Made by a program: the position numbers and the translations under genes. A stretch of 5,824 nucleotides of DNA from Sedimenticola sp. (lineage in GTDB: Bacteria; Pseudomonadota; Gammaproteobacteria; Chromatiales; Chromatiaceae), in the NCBI GenBank assembly GCA_030590525.1, contig JAUUYI010000154.1, forward strand, positions 1 through 5,824, in the 5' to 3' direction. Positions 1 to 4,943 of the stretch are shown piece by piece (positions within the stretch are counted from its first letter, which is position 1; every line of letters starts with the position of its first letter). Under the pieces are notes generated by a model that saw only the letters and a list, made by a program, of their open reading frames with translations, was not told where the DNA came from and made no database searches.

Positions 1-527
1 GCCAGGCTTTGCCCTGGCAGGCCGAACATCAGGTCCAGATTGAGATGGTCGAAGCCAGCGGCCCTGGTGGCGTGGGCCCCTGCCCTTGCCTGCTCCGGGC
101 TGTGGATTCGCCCGAGAGCAGTCAGGCTGACTCCGGTCAGGCTCTGGACCCCGATCGAGAGGCGGTTGACTCCTGCCTCTCGGTAGCCAGCGTAGCGCCC
201 TGCCTCCAGGGTCCCGGGATTGGCTTCCAGTGTCACCTCCAGGTGTCTCTGGCACGCCACCCTGGATTGTACCCCTTCCAGCAGAGACTTGATGGATAAT
301 GCAGAGAACAGGCTGGGAGTACCTCCGCCGATGAATAGGGAGATCAGTTCCCTCTCTTCATCCAGGGGCAGCTGCTGTTCCAGATCCAGAAGCAGGGCCT
401 CTACATACCCCTTTTGATCCAGATCCCCGGCAGCCTGATGCGAGTTGAAGTCACAGTAGGGGCACTTGCGTACGCACCAGGGGATATGGACATAGAGGGA
501 GAGTGGCGGCAGTTGCAATAGGTTCAT
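1..527 (-). CDS. hemW: HemW haem chaperone (radical SAM), 5' part only
   Basis: Reading the complement from the ATG at 527-525 gives 175 codons that continue past the left edge, roughly the N-terminal half of a protein usually near 380 residues. The start region LPPLSLYVHIPWC is typical of HemW. The radical-SAM iron-sulfur motif CVRKCPYC follows (Cys18, Cys22, Cys25, with Tyr24), then GGGTPS (67-72), EANPGT (101-106), NRLSIGVQS (121-129), LGRIH (138-142) and NLDLMFGLPGQ (163-173). HemW is known to bind haem and S-adenosylmethionine and to insert haem into respiratory enzymes; it is often mislabelled as oxygen-independent coproporphyrinogen oxidase (HemN). The short N-terminus before the cysteine motif favours HemW over HemN. 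No clear Shine-Dalgarno precedes the ATG, but no other start lies in frame nearby. The gene is divergent from the TRAP protein gene. Identification is firm; the C-terminal half is not visible. Confidence 0.95.
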   Translation of the reverse strand, partial: MNLLQLPPLSLYVHIPWCVRKCPYCDFNSHQAAGDLDQKGYVEALLLDLEQQLPLDEERELISLFIGGGTPSLFSALSIKSLLEGVQSRVACQRHLEVTLEANPGTLEAGRYAGYREAGVNRLSIGVQSLTGVSLTALGRIHSPEQARAGAHATRAAGFDHLNLDLMFGLPGQSL

Positions 528-547
528 GATCGTAGGTATACAATGGA

Positions 548-580
548 TTGCGCTTTGTGTGTGTTTGGCTTATATATAAC
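548..580. promoter_or_regulatory. AT-rich candidate promoter in the divergent intergenic region
   Basis: TATATATAAC at 571-580 is the strongest -10-like tract between hemW and the TRAP gene. On the plus strand TTGCGC (548-553) lies 17 bases before TATATA (571-576). On the minus strand the complement of the tract, preceded by TTGTGA (complement of 590-595), could drive hemW about 45 bases upstream of its ATG. Both are only partial matches to sigma-70 boxes. The hemW reading fits the distance to its gene better, since the plus-strand gene starts more than 200 bases away. Confidence 0.25.
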
Positions 581-738
581 CCGAATCTTTCACAAATTTG
601 CACCGATCTCGCTTGTCTCTTGTTCCCACAGGAATATTTTCTCTGTCAGTCGTAATCGCTGATACGCCACTCCTTCGAAAATTTCCTTGTGAATACAATA
701 TCCTAAGCGATCTCGGCACAAATTTGTAAAATCTTCAG
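581..738. repeat. Long imperfect inverted repeat (dyad) between hemW and the TRAP gene
   Basis: Segment 581-614 matches the complement of 705-738 at 26 of 34 positions. The dyad resumes further in, where 620-641 resembles the complement of 677-698 (16 of 22 without gaps, more with small gaps), so the arms total about 60 bases around a centre near 659. Each outer arm contains CACAAATTTG (591-600 and 717-726) and CGATCTCG (604-611 and 708-715); the right copy forms the perfect palindrome ACAAATTTGT (718-727). It could be a decayed fold-back element or paired operator sites for a regulator of the divergent genes. No target duplication is visible. Confidence 0.55.
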
Positions 739-774
739 GATAAATCTCTCTTATTGAACAATAAAACCTTCTAC

Positions 775-780
775 AAGGAG
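775..780 (+). promoter_or_regulatory. Ribosome binding site fixing the TRAP gene start
   Basis: AAGGAG lies six bases before the ATG at 787. It selects this ATG over the in-frame TTG at 754, which would add 11 residues before the Tat signal and has no comparable site. Confidence 0.85.
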
Positions 781-786
781 AACTGG

Positions 787-1869
787 ATGAAACGTCGTGA
801 TTTCCTCAAAAAAGCAGCGATTGGCACTGCCGCTGCCACCGCCTCCGTTGCCGCACCCGCGGTGATTGCCGCACCCAAACGGATCCGCTGGCGCATGGCC
901 ACCTCCTGGCCGAAGGCCCTGGATACCATCTACGGGGGCGCCCAGACCGTTGCTGACCGGGTGAAGGCGATGAGTGGTGGCAAGTTCGAGATCATACCCT
1001 ATGCCGGTGGTGAACTGGTTGGTGGTCTGGAGGTGTTCGATGCCGTCTCCCGGGGTACTGTGCAGATGGGGCACACCGCCTCTTACTACTACATCGGCAA
1101 GAATCCCGCCTTCGCCTTCGATACAGCGGTACCCTTTGGTCTCAACTTCCGGCAGCAGAACGCCTGGCTCTACAACGGCGGTGGTCTGGATGCGATGCGA
1201 AAACTGTTCGCCGATTTCAACATTGTCAACTTTCCTGCTGGCAATACTGGTGTGCAGATGGGTGGCTGGTTCCGCAAGGAGGTGAACAGCGTTGCCGATA
1301 TGAAGGGTCTGAAGATGCGCATCCCCGGCCTGGGCGGCAAGGTGATGGCCCGGCTTGGCGTCACGGTGCAGGTGCTGGCCGGTGGTGACATCTACCCTGC
1401 CCTGGAACGCGGCGTCATCGATGCCACCGAGTGGGTCGGCCCTTACGATGACGAGAAGCTGGGTTTCTACAAGGTCGCCAAGTACTACTACAGCCCCGGC
1501 TGGTGGGAGCCAGCCCCGACCCTGAGTCTGTATGTGAATGACAAGGCGTTCAACGGTCTCCCCAAGGAGTATCAGGAGATGGTAGCCAGTGCTGCCGCCG
1601 AGGCCAACCAGCAGATGATGGTGGACTATGATTCCAAGAACCCGCCGGCCTACAAGCGTCTACTGGAGAAAGGGGTGCAGATGCGCAGCTATTCCGAAGA
1701 GATTCTGAAGGCAGCCCAAAACGAGGCATTCAGCCTTTATGCGGAACTTGCGGCCAAGGATCCTGTATACAAGGCCATCTATGACAACTGGAGCAAGTAT
1801 AAGGCCGATTCGGACAAGTGGTTCGGCACTGCCGAGACCGACTACGCCCGCTTCGAGTTTGGAGGTTAA
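787..1869 (+). CDS. TRAP transporter substrate-binding protein, TakP-like (DctP superfamily)
   Basis: A 360-residue periplasmic solute receptor. The N-terminus MKRRDFLKKAAIG is a twin-arginine (Tat) signal, followed by an Ala-rich segment ending near residue 29 (VIAA). The mature part begins RWRMATSWPKALDTIYGG and carries NTGVQMGGWFRKE (153-165), LKMRIPG (175-181, Arg178 in the position of the conserved carboxylate-binding arginine), GGDIYPALERG (199-209), IDATEWVGPYDD (211-222) and PGWWE (237-241). From memory these blocks closely match TakP of Rhodobacter sphaeroides, a sodium-dependent 2-oxoacid (pyruvate) binder whose ligand and metal residues include a Glu-Trp pair and a later Glu; Glu215, Trp216 and Glu241 fit. 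A related 2-oxoacid or other monocarboxylate is therefore the likely ligand, but this is inferred. TRAP receptors work with DctQ and DctM membrane subunits; neither is adjacent, so this receptor is an orphan or is served from another locus. Confidence 0.93.
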   Translation: MKRRDFLKKAAIGTAAATASVAAPAVIAAPKRIRWRMATSWPKALDTIYGGAQTVADRVKAMSGGKFEIIPYAGGELVGGLEVFDAVSRGTVQMGHTASYYYIGKNPAFAFDTAVPFGLNFRQQNAWLYNGGGLDAMRKLFADFNIVNFPAGNTGVQMGGWFRKEVNSVADMKGLKMRIPGLGGKVMARLGVTVQVLAGGDIYPALERGVIDATEWVGPYDDEKLGFYKVAKYYYSPGWWEPAPTLSLYVNDKAFNGLPKEYQEMVASAAAEANQQMMVDYDSKNPPAYKRLLEKGVQMRSYSEEILKAAQNEAFSLYAELAAKDPVYKAIYDNWSKYKADSDKWFGTAETDYARFEFGG

Positions 1870-1873
1870 AGAC

Positions 1874-1901
1874 AGGTATGAGGTACCAGGTACCAGGTAG
1901 T
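1874..1901 (+). repeat. Short tandem repeat, four 7-bp units
   Basis: Directly after the TRAP stop codon there are four head-to-tail units: AGGTATG, AGGTACC, AGGTACC and AGGTAGT. The middle units create GGTACC palindromes. No poly-T stretch follows, so it does not read as an intrinsic terminator. Confidence 0.6.
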
Positions 1902-1928
1902 AGTCCGTCCCATAAGTTCTGCATAGGA

Positions 1929-2076
1929 TTATGGCAATTTAATTTCTTCAACTTGCAAGATCCCGGCGAGAGCGACGAGTTTGGCTTCGTTGTCCGGCAG
2001 GACGGCAGCACTGCTGATCAGAAGCGAGAATAACAGCAGCCCCAAGTGTGGTTGACGAAATCAGTTGTTTAGTCAT
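1929..2076 (-). pseudogene. Small exported-peptide gene, probably frameshifted
   Basis: On the complement GGGAGG (2083-2088) sits a few bases before an ATG at 2076-2074. The frame begins MTKQLISSTTLG. Read as written, it then turns into an Arg/Cys-rich tail and stops at 1948 (42 residues). If one G of the GGGG run at 2040-2043 is removed, the frame continues as LLLFSLLISSAAV, a convincing signal-peptide hydrophobic core, then LPDNEAKLVALAG and a short acidic end, stopping at TAA (1931-1929) after 48 residues. A strong ribosome site, a Lys-bearing N-terminus and an uninterrupted hydrophobic core in the shifted frame argue for a real small gene with a single-base insertion, or for a sequencing error in a homopolymer. 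A TTG start in the shifted frame just before the core is another possibility. I recognise no family. A weak promoter may lie at 2219-2248 on this strand. Confidence 0.4.
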
Positions 2077-2283
2077 TACGCACCTCCCAAGGCTCAGGAA
2101 CGATCTTTAAGAAAGTCGGTGCTGCCGACAATCGTAACGCCTGTGCATCGGTATGCCGGCGGTGAGAGAGATTGCCAGAGACACGCCCAAACCCCCTCCA
2201 CTGACTACTTCTAAATCGATCATAACTTGAGAAAAATCGCATTGATAAAACGCAATGCCCCCCGGTCGTTCCCCGGTGCTCCT
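2077..2283. other. Non-coding stretch with small hairpins
   Basis: I find no convincing gene here. GTCGG (2115-2119) and CCGAC (2125-2129) form a short hairpin, wrapped by ACGAT (2100-2104) and ATCGT (2131-2135). GCATTG (2239-2244) and CAATGC (2253-2258) form another. On the minus strand, TTATCA (2248-2243) and TATGAT (2224-2219) with an 18-base gap are a possible weak promoter for the small gene to the left. The long open frames crossing this stretch on the minus strand read through the neighbouring repeat and have no family-like features. Confidence 0.3.
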
Positions 2284-2438
2284 GTAAGTGCCAAGTTGGT
2301 CTGGTGCCCCCTGCTGGAGGACGCCATAAAACAGGTCCTTGTAGGCTCGGATGCGGCCATCCCTGGCCACAGACGCCCCCAGCAGAGGACACCAGACCTA
2401 CTCTAACCCCAGACGAGGGTGGTTTGCCGGGTGTTCAC
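2284..2438. mobile_element. MITE-like element, copy 1 (IS66-type ends)
   Basis: A 155-bp non-coding element similar to the one at 4017-4234. It opens with GTAAGTGCCAAG and closes with CCGGGTGTTCAC, imperfect inverses of each other. Inside, 2298-2317 pairs with 2379-2398 at 18 of 20 positions, and a central hairpin pairs GGCCA (2355-2359) with TGGCC (2364-2368) around TCCC. It shares GACGCCATAAA (2320-2330), TAGGCTCG (2342-2349) and a GAGGGTGGTTT-like block (2416-2424) with the other copy. Flanking octamers GTGCTCCT (2276-2283) and GTGCCCTT (2439-2446) agree at 6 of 8 positions, consistent with a decayed target duplication. It encodes no transposase. It ends 43 bases before the carbonic-anhydrase-like start and so may affect that gene's leader. 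Confidence 0.75.
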
Positions 2439-2481
2439 GTGCCCTTTACAAAGGGGTAGCAGACTCTTTATTCTTGGCGCT

Positions 2482-3273
2482 ATGAAGATGAAGATAAGAA
2501 TCTTTCTTATCCTGCTGTCGCTGACCATCTCCTCGAGTCTGCTGGCGAGGGGGCGCAGTACCCCGGCAACCCAGGCCAGTCCGGCGGATTCCGGGAACTG
2601 GGGGTATCAGGGTGAAGGGGGTCCGGCACACTGGGGGAGCCTGGGACCGACGTTTGCCCTGTGTGAGGATGGCAGGCAACAGTCGCCGGTCGATATTCAG
2701 GGTGTAAGGCCTGCTGAACTGCCGCACCTGAGCTTCTCTTTTCGCAGCAGCTCGCTATCGATTCACAGCCGCCCCAATACCCTGTCGCTCGATTATGAGC
2801 CCGACAGTTTTCTGTATATCGGCAAGCGTCGCTACAGATTGTTCGGGATCGATTTCCACACCCCCGGGGAACACCGCTTTCGCGGCAGGAGTACGGTAAT
2901 GGAAATTCATTTGAAGTATACCGACACCAAAGGGGACCGGCTGGTGGTTGGGGTACCTGTTTCGGTGGGGCGGCATAACAACAGCATGCTCAGGCGGATA
3001 GGGAACTATCTGCCGCAACGGGGGGAACCCGATATCTATGAGCATCGTGTGGGCATCAATGCAACCTTTCTACTCCCTACGAAGCGTGAGTATTTCAGCT
3101 ATGCCGGCTCGATGACCCGGCCGCCCTGTGACGAGGGTGTGCGTTGGATCGTAATGAAGAAACCAGTCACCATTTCGGACGCTTATCTGGAGCGCTTCAG
3201 GCGTGCTATCGGCTCCAATGCGCGGCCCGTTCAGCCGATGAACGGGCGGCAGATACTCAGCGCAGGCTCTTAG
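2482..3273 (+). CDS. Exported alpha-carbonic-anhydrase-like protein with altered zinc site
   Basis: A 263-residue protein. MKMKIRIFLILLSLTISSSLLARG is a Sec signal peptide, which favours the ATG at 2482 (or 2488) over the in-frame GTG at 2419 inside the upstream repeat; the ribosome site is weak. Alpha-class landmarks are WGYQGEGGPAHWG (40-52), CEDGRQQSPVDI (61-72), FHTPGEH (125-131), MEIHLKY (140-146) and GSMTRPPCDEGVRWIVMK (209-226). Cys61 and Cys216 match the conserved disulfide, Glu130 and Thr212 the Glu106/Thr199 pair of human CA II. Two zinc-ligand histidines remain (His126, His143), but the first position, His94 in human CA II, is Asp124; the preceding Gln92 position is Gly122, and the proton-shuttle His64 position aligns with Asn99. 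Active enzymes hydrate CO2 to bicarbonate in the periplasm. This one may be weakly active, bind another metal, or act as a non-catalytic binding protein like the carbonic-anhydrase-related proteins. Family assignment is firm; activity is doubtful. Confidence 0.9.
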   Translation: MKMKIRIFLILLSLTISSSLLARGRSTPATQASPADSGNWGYQGEGGPAHWGSLGPTFALCEDGRQQSPVDIQGVRPAELPHLSFSFRSSSLSIHSRPNTLSLDYEPDSFLYIGKRRYRLFGIDFHTPGEHRFRGRSTVMEIHLKYTDTKGDRLVVGVPVSVGRHNNSMLRRIGNYLPQRGEPDIYEHRVGINATFLLPTKREYFSYAGSMTRPPCDEGVRWIVMKKPVTISDAYLERFRRAIGSNARPVQPMNGRQILSAGS

Positions 3274-3289
3274 GCTCGCGAAACAATAA

Positions 3290-3367
3290 CTCCCTGTTTT
3301 GGGACGCCGATCCATGCCGAACAGGGCCTCTCTCACCATTGATGAATGGGATTAGCTGGGTGCTTTC
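3290..3367. repeat. Degenerate partial relative of the MITE family (inverted)
   Basis: Bases 3345-3367 match the complement of 4016-4038, the left end of the better copy, at 19 of 23 positions, sharing GGGATTAGCT and a GCTT(A/T)C terminus. Further in, CCCTGTT (3292-3298) pairs exactly with AACAGGG (3320-3326), and GGGACGCC (3301-3308) recalls the core of the other copies. The opposite terminus was not found, so this appears to be a truncated or heavily diverged copy in reversed orientation. The inner hairpin has no T-run and lies about 20 bases after the carbonic-anhydrase-like stop, so it is at best a weak terminator. Confidence 0.45.
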
Positions 3368-3400
3368 GCCGCCACCGGTTGCCGTGCAGGCAGCATACGC

Positions 3401-3952
3401 TCAGAACGGGACGCTGGGGCCGCTCCAGTGCTCACCGTTTCGCGGCCGTGCCCGGGCGATCGCACCTCTGGCGTCATCCCACCCCTCGCAAGCATTGCGT
3501 CCACCCTGGCCACGTAACAGGTTGAGCAGCCATTTACACTTGGCATAGAGACCGAAGAAGAGCAGGACCAGTAGGCGCTGCCTCTCACCCACCGGCCGCT
3601 TGCTGCAGATCAGCTTGTCGTCATACATGCCCCGGTCGGTCAGGCCGACCGCGCCGAACGCCTGCACCGTTACCCGCGTGCCGCGCGGTAACCGTGGGCC
3701 AAGTACCACCGCGTCCAGCAGGTCGCCCTCGAGCCCGATGAGGGTGTCGACCGAGCCGTAGTTGAATGGGCAGGGAAACGGCGAGATGAAGTCCAGCTGG
3801 CCGCTCGACCCTCGCTTCAGAAAGCTCCCGGCCGGGATTTCGATCACCACCTCGAGACGGGGGGCATCTGCCTCTCCAAGCGGCGTGTTCGGTTGTAGTT
3901 GTTGTCCGTGCGGCATGGCTTTATGTTCTGCGGGATGGAATATTTTCACCAT
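3401..3952 (-). CDS. Divergent inorganic-pyrophosphatase-like protein (family I)
   Basis: A 183-residue cytoplasmic protein with no signal peptide. EVVIEIPAGSFLKR (34-47), PFNYGSV (62-68), LEGDLLDAVVLGP (74-86), LTDRGMYDDKL (104-114), LLFFGLYAK (130-138) and EGWDDA (156-161) follow the block order of soluble inorganic pyrophosphatase, which splits pyrophosphate into two phosphates with Mg2+. By hand alignment to the E. coli enzyme, Glu20, Lys29, Tyr55, Asp67, Asp70, Asp97, Asp102, Lys104 and Tyr141 correspond to Glu38, Lys46, Tyr65, Asp77, Asp80, Asp106, Asp111, Lys113 and Tyr136. Asp65 becomes Glu75, Glu31 appears as Gly48, and Arg43 and Lys142 seem absent, so activity may be altered. The start could be ATG 3952 or ATG 3916; neither has a strong ribosome site. 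The C-terminal 25 or so residues are Arg/Gly-rich and atypical. The gene stands alone between two repeats, transcribed against its neighbours. Confidence 0.82.
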   Translation of the reverse strand: MVKIFHPAEHKAMPHGQQLQPNTPLGEADAPRLEVVIEIPAGSFLKRGSSGQLDFISPFPCPFNYGSVDTLIGLEGDLLDAVVLGPRLPRGTRVTVQAFGAVGLTDRGMYDDKLICSKRPVGERQRLLVLLFFGLYAKCKWLLNLLRGQGGRNACEGWDDARGAIARARPRNGEHWSGPSVPF

Positions 3953-4008
3953 ACGCTCACGGTACCATGGATGCAGCCCCGATCGCAGACCGTCGGGTTA
4001 CTCGACAC

Positions 4009-4016
4009 AAAAGAAT
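4009..4016. repeat. Left target-site duplication of MITE copy 2
   Basis: AAAAGAAT abuts the GTAAGC terminus and is repeated exactly on the other side at 4235-4242. Eight bases is the duplication length known for IS66-family insertions. Confidence 0.8.
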
Positions 4017-4234
4017 GTAAGCGCCAAGCTAATCCCGTTGGCGGGTCGGGTACCCCCTGTTGGGGGACGCCATAAATACGTCCCTGGTCGCTCCCGGCAT
4101 CCTGTCTCCCTCGACACTTGTACATCCTTGTACGGCGTAGGCTCGACTGCGGCCATCCCTGGCCGCAGACGCCCCCGGCAGGGGGCACCCGACCTGCTTT
4201 TGCCTCAAACAAGGGTGGTTTACTGGGTGCTTAC
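4017..4234. mobile_element. MITE, copy 2, with IS66-type ends and target duplication
   Basis: A 218-bp non-coding element. Its ends are GTAAGC and GCTTAC, perfect 6-bp inverses within a longer imperfect terminal repeat (GTAAGCGCCAAG against GTAAGCACCCAG). Inner arms 4044-4065 and 4173-4194 pair at 19 of 22 positions, and CTGCGGCCA (4147-4155) pairs perfectly with TGGCCGCAG (4160-4168) around TCCC. Identical AAAAGAAT octamers flank it. IS66-family elements are known for GTAA-starting ends and 8-bp duplications, so a transposase of that family encoded elsewhere is the likely mobiliser; none is encoded here. Compared with copy 1 it has 50 extra bases between GACGCCATAAA and TAGGCTCG. It sits in the divergent gap between the pyrophosphatase-like and Nudix genes, so it could supply or disrupt promoters for both. 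Confidence 0.85.
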
Positions 4235-4242
4235 AAAAGAAT
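4235..4242. repeat. Right target-site duplication of MITE copy 2
   Basis: AAAAGAAT directly follows the GCTTAC terminus and is identical to 4009-4016. Confidence 0.8.
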
Positions 4243-4269
4243 TGCCTCCGTGTGAGAATGTTTTATCCT
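4242..4269 (+). promoter_or_regulatory. Weak candidate promoter for the Nudix operon
   Basis: TTGCCT (4242-4247) and TATCCT (4264-4269) are 16 bases apart and each match 4 of 6 sigma-70 consensus positions. They begin exactly at the right edge of the MITE and lie about 80 bases before the Nudix start. Confidence 0.25.
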
Positions 4270-4275
4270 TACCGG

Positions 4276-4299
4276 GATATGGGTAACGATATGGGTTAA
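4276..4299 (+). repeat. 12-bp tandem repeat upstream of the Nudix gene
   Basis: GATATGGGTAAC (4276-4287) is followed directly by GATATGGGTTAA (4288-4299), 10 of 12 identical. Its place between the candidate promoter and the ribosome site would suit a regulator binding site, though no regulator is implicated. Confidence 0.4.
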
Positions 4300-4333
4300 G
4301 CTCTGGCGACAGTTTCCGGGGGTGTCAAGAGTC

Positions 4334-4339
4334 AAGGAG
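4334..4339 (+). promoter_or_regulatory. Ribosome binding site of the Nudix gene
   Basis: AAGGAG lies seven bases before the ATG at 4347 and supports this start. Confidence 0.8.
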
Positions 4340-4346
4340 ATAGCTG

Positions 4347-4943
4347 ATGGGGGCAGGTGTCATACCGTTTGCAGTGCTCGATGGTGAAGTACAGTTTCTG
4401 TTTCAGAAGACCTTCACCGGCAGAAAGGTTGGTCACCTCATCGATTTCGGTGGCGGAGTGGGTGCCGGGGAGAGTTATGAAGAGGCGGCGATCCGGGAGT
4501 TCGTGGAGGAGACCGAGACCATGTACTTCGCCCCGGAGATCGGGGCTGTGTCCGTAACGGAGGCGGCCGTCCAGTCACAGATACCGCGGGTGAGGCAGCT
4601 GTTCGGTGAGACGCTGCAGGCCCATCCCGGCTGGTGGAGCCCGCGAGCCGTGACTCCCGGCGGGAAGCCCAAGGATTGGCAGACATTCTTCATCCGCTTC
4701 GATTACCGGGAGCTGTCGGAGATGAACAGGGCCTGGGCGCTCGATCAGGGGCAACGGTTCAAGAAGCGTAGAGAGCTGCAGTGGATACCGGCAGAAGAGC
4801 TGCTGGCGACGTATGCGGATCGGCCGGAGCGGTTGTGGAAACGGGTGCGCGAGCTTTCCAGGGCAGAGTTGATTATACGATCCATACAATCGGAGTATGA
4901 TGAACGACCAGCAACAGTGAGTGCACCAGGAGACGATTCATGA
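4347..4943 (+). CDS. Nudix hydrolase
   Basis: A 198-residue cytoplasmic protein of the Nudix superfamily, which cleaves nucleoside diphosphates linked to another moiety, using Mg2+ bound by the Nudix box. The box runs 36-58: Gly36, five residues, Glu42, seven residues, Arg50-Glu51, Phe-Val, Glu54-Glu55. The catalytic glutamates are present, but the usual late Gly is Glu57. MGAGVIPFAV (1-10) and the preceding strand DGEVQFLFQK are the normal first strands of the fold. After the box comes a longer region than in minimal Nudix proteins, with WWSPRAVTPGGKPKDWQTFFIRF (96-118, conserved-looking Trp/Pro/Gly) and a basic segment RFKKRRELQWIPAEEL (137-152). Substrate cannot be predicted. The stop overlaps the rubrerythrin start by the sequence ATGA, implying translational coupling. 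Confidence 0.9.
   Translation: MGAGVIPFAVLDGEVQFLFQKTFTGRKVGHLIDFGGGVGAGESYEEAAIREFVEETETMYFAPEIGAVSVTEAAVQSQIPRVRQLFGETLQAHPGWWSPRAVTPGGKPKDWQTFFIRFDYRELSEMNRAWALDQGQRFKKRRELQWIPAEELLATYADRPERLWKRVRELSRAELIIRSIQSEYDERPATVSAPGDDS
4928..4932 (+). promoter_or_regulatory. Ribosome binding site of the rubrerythrin gene inside the Nudix gene
   Basis: AGGAG lies seven bases before the ATG at 4940 and is embedded in the last codons of the Nudix gene, allowing independent initiation alongside coupling. Confidence 0.75.

Noticed and set aside
9..417. Plus-strand open frames over hemW
   Set aside because: The minus strand carries uninterrupted HemW motifs over the same bases.
2069..2392. Two overlapping minus-strand open frames of about 90-107 codons
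   Set aside because: Both begin inside the MITE and run through its stems. Their translations (for example MARDGRIRAY) are what this repeat encodes by chance, and no ribosome site supports them.
2419..2481. Upstream GTG start for the carbonic-anhydrase-like gene
   Set aside because: The added 21 residues come partly from the MITE end and would sit before a clear signal peptide that begins at 2482.
3292..3326. CCCTGTT/AACAGGG stem as an intrinsic terminator
   Set aside because: The 7-bp stem has a 21-base loop and no following T-run, and the sequence is better explained as part of a degenerate repeat.
3144..3548. 134-codon plus-strand open frame after the carbonic-anhydrase-like gene
   Set aside because: It is an out-of-frame shadow of that gene's 3' end that then runs antisense to the pyrophosphatase-like gene.
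2284..4234. CRISPR array or composite transposon formed by the repeats
   Set aside because: The copies are few, unevenly spaced and differ in length and orientation, with genes between them. The two best copies have their own flanking octamers, so they are separate insertions.
3762..4286. 174-codon plus-strand open frame
   Set aside because: It is antisense to the start of the pyrophosphatase-like gene and then reads through the MITE, so it is not a plausible protein.
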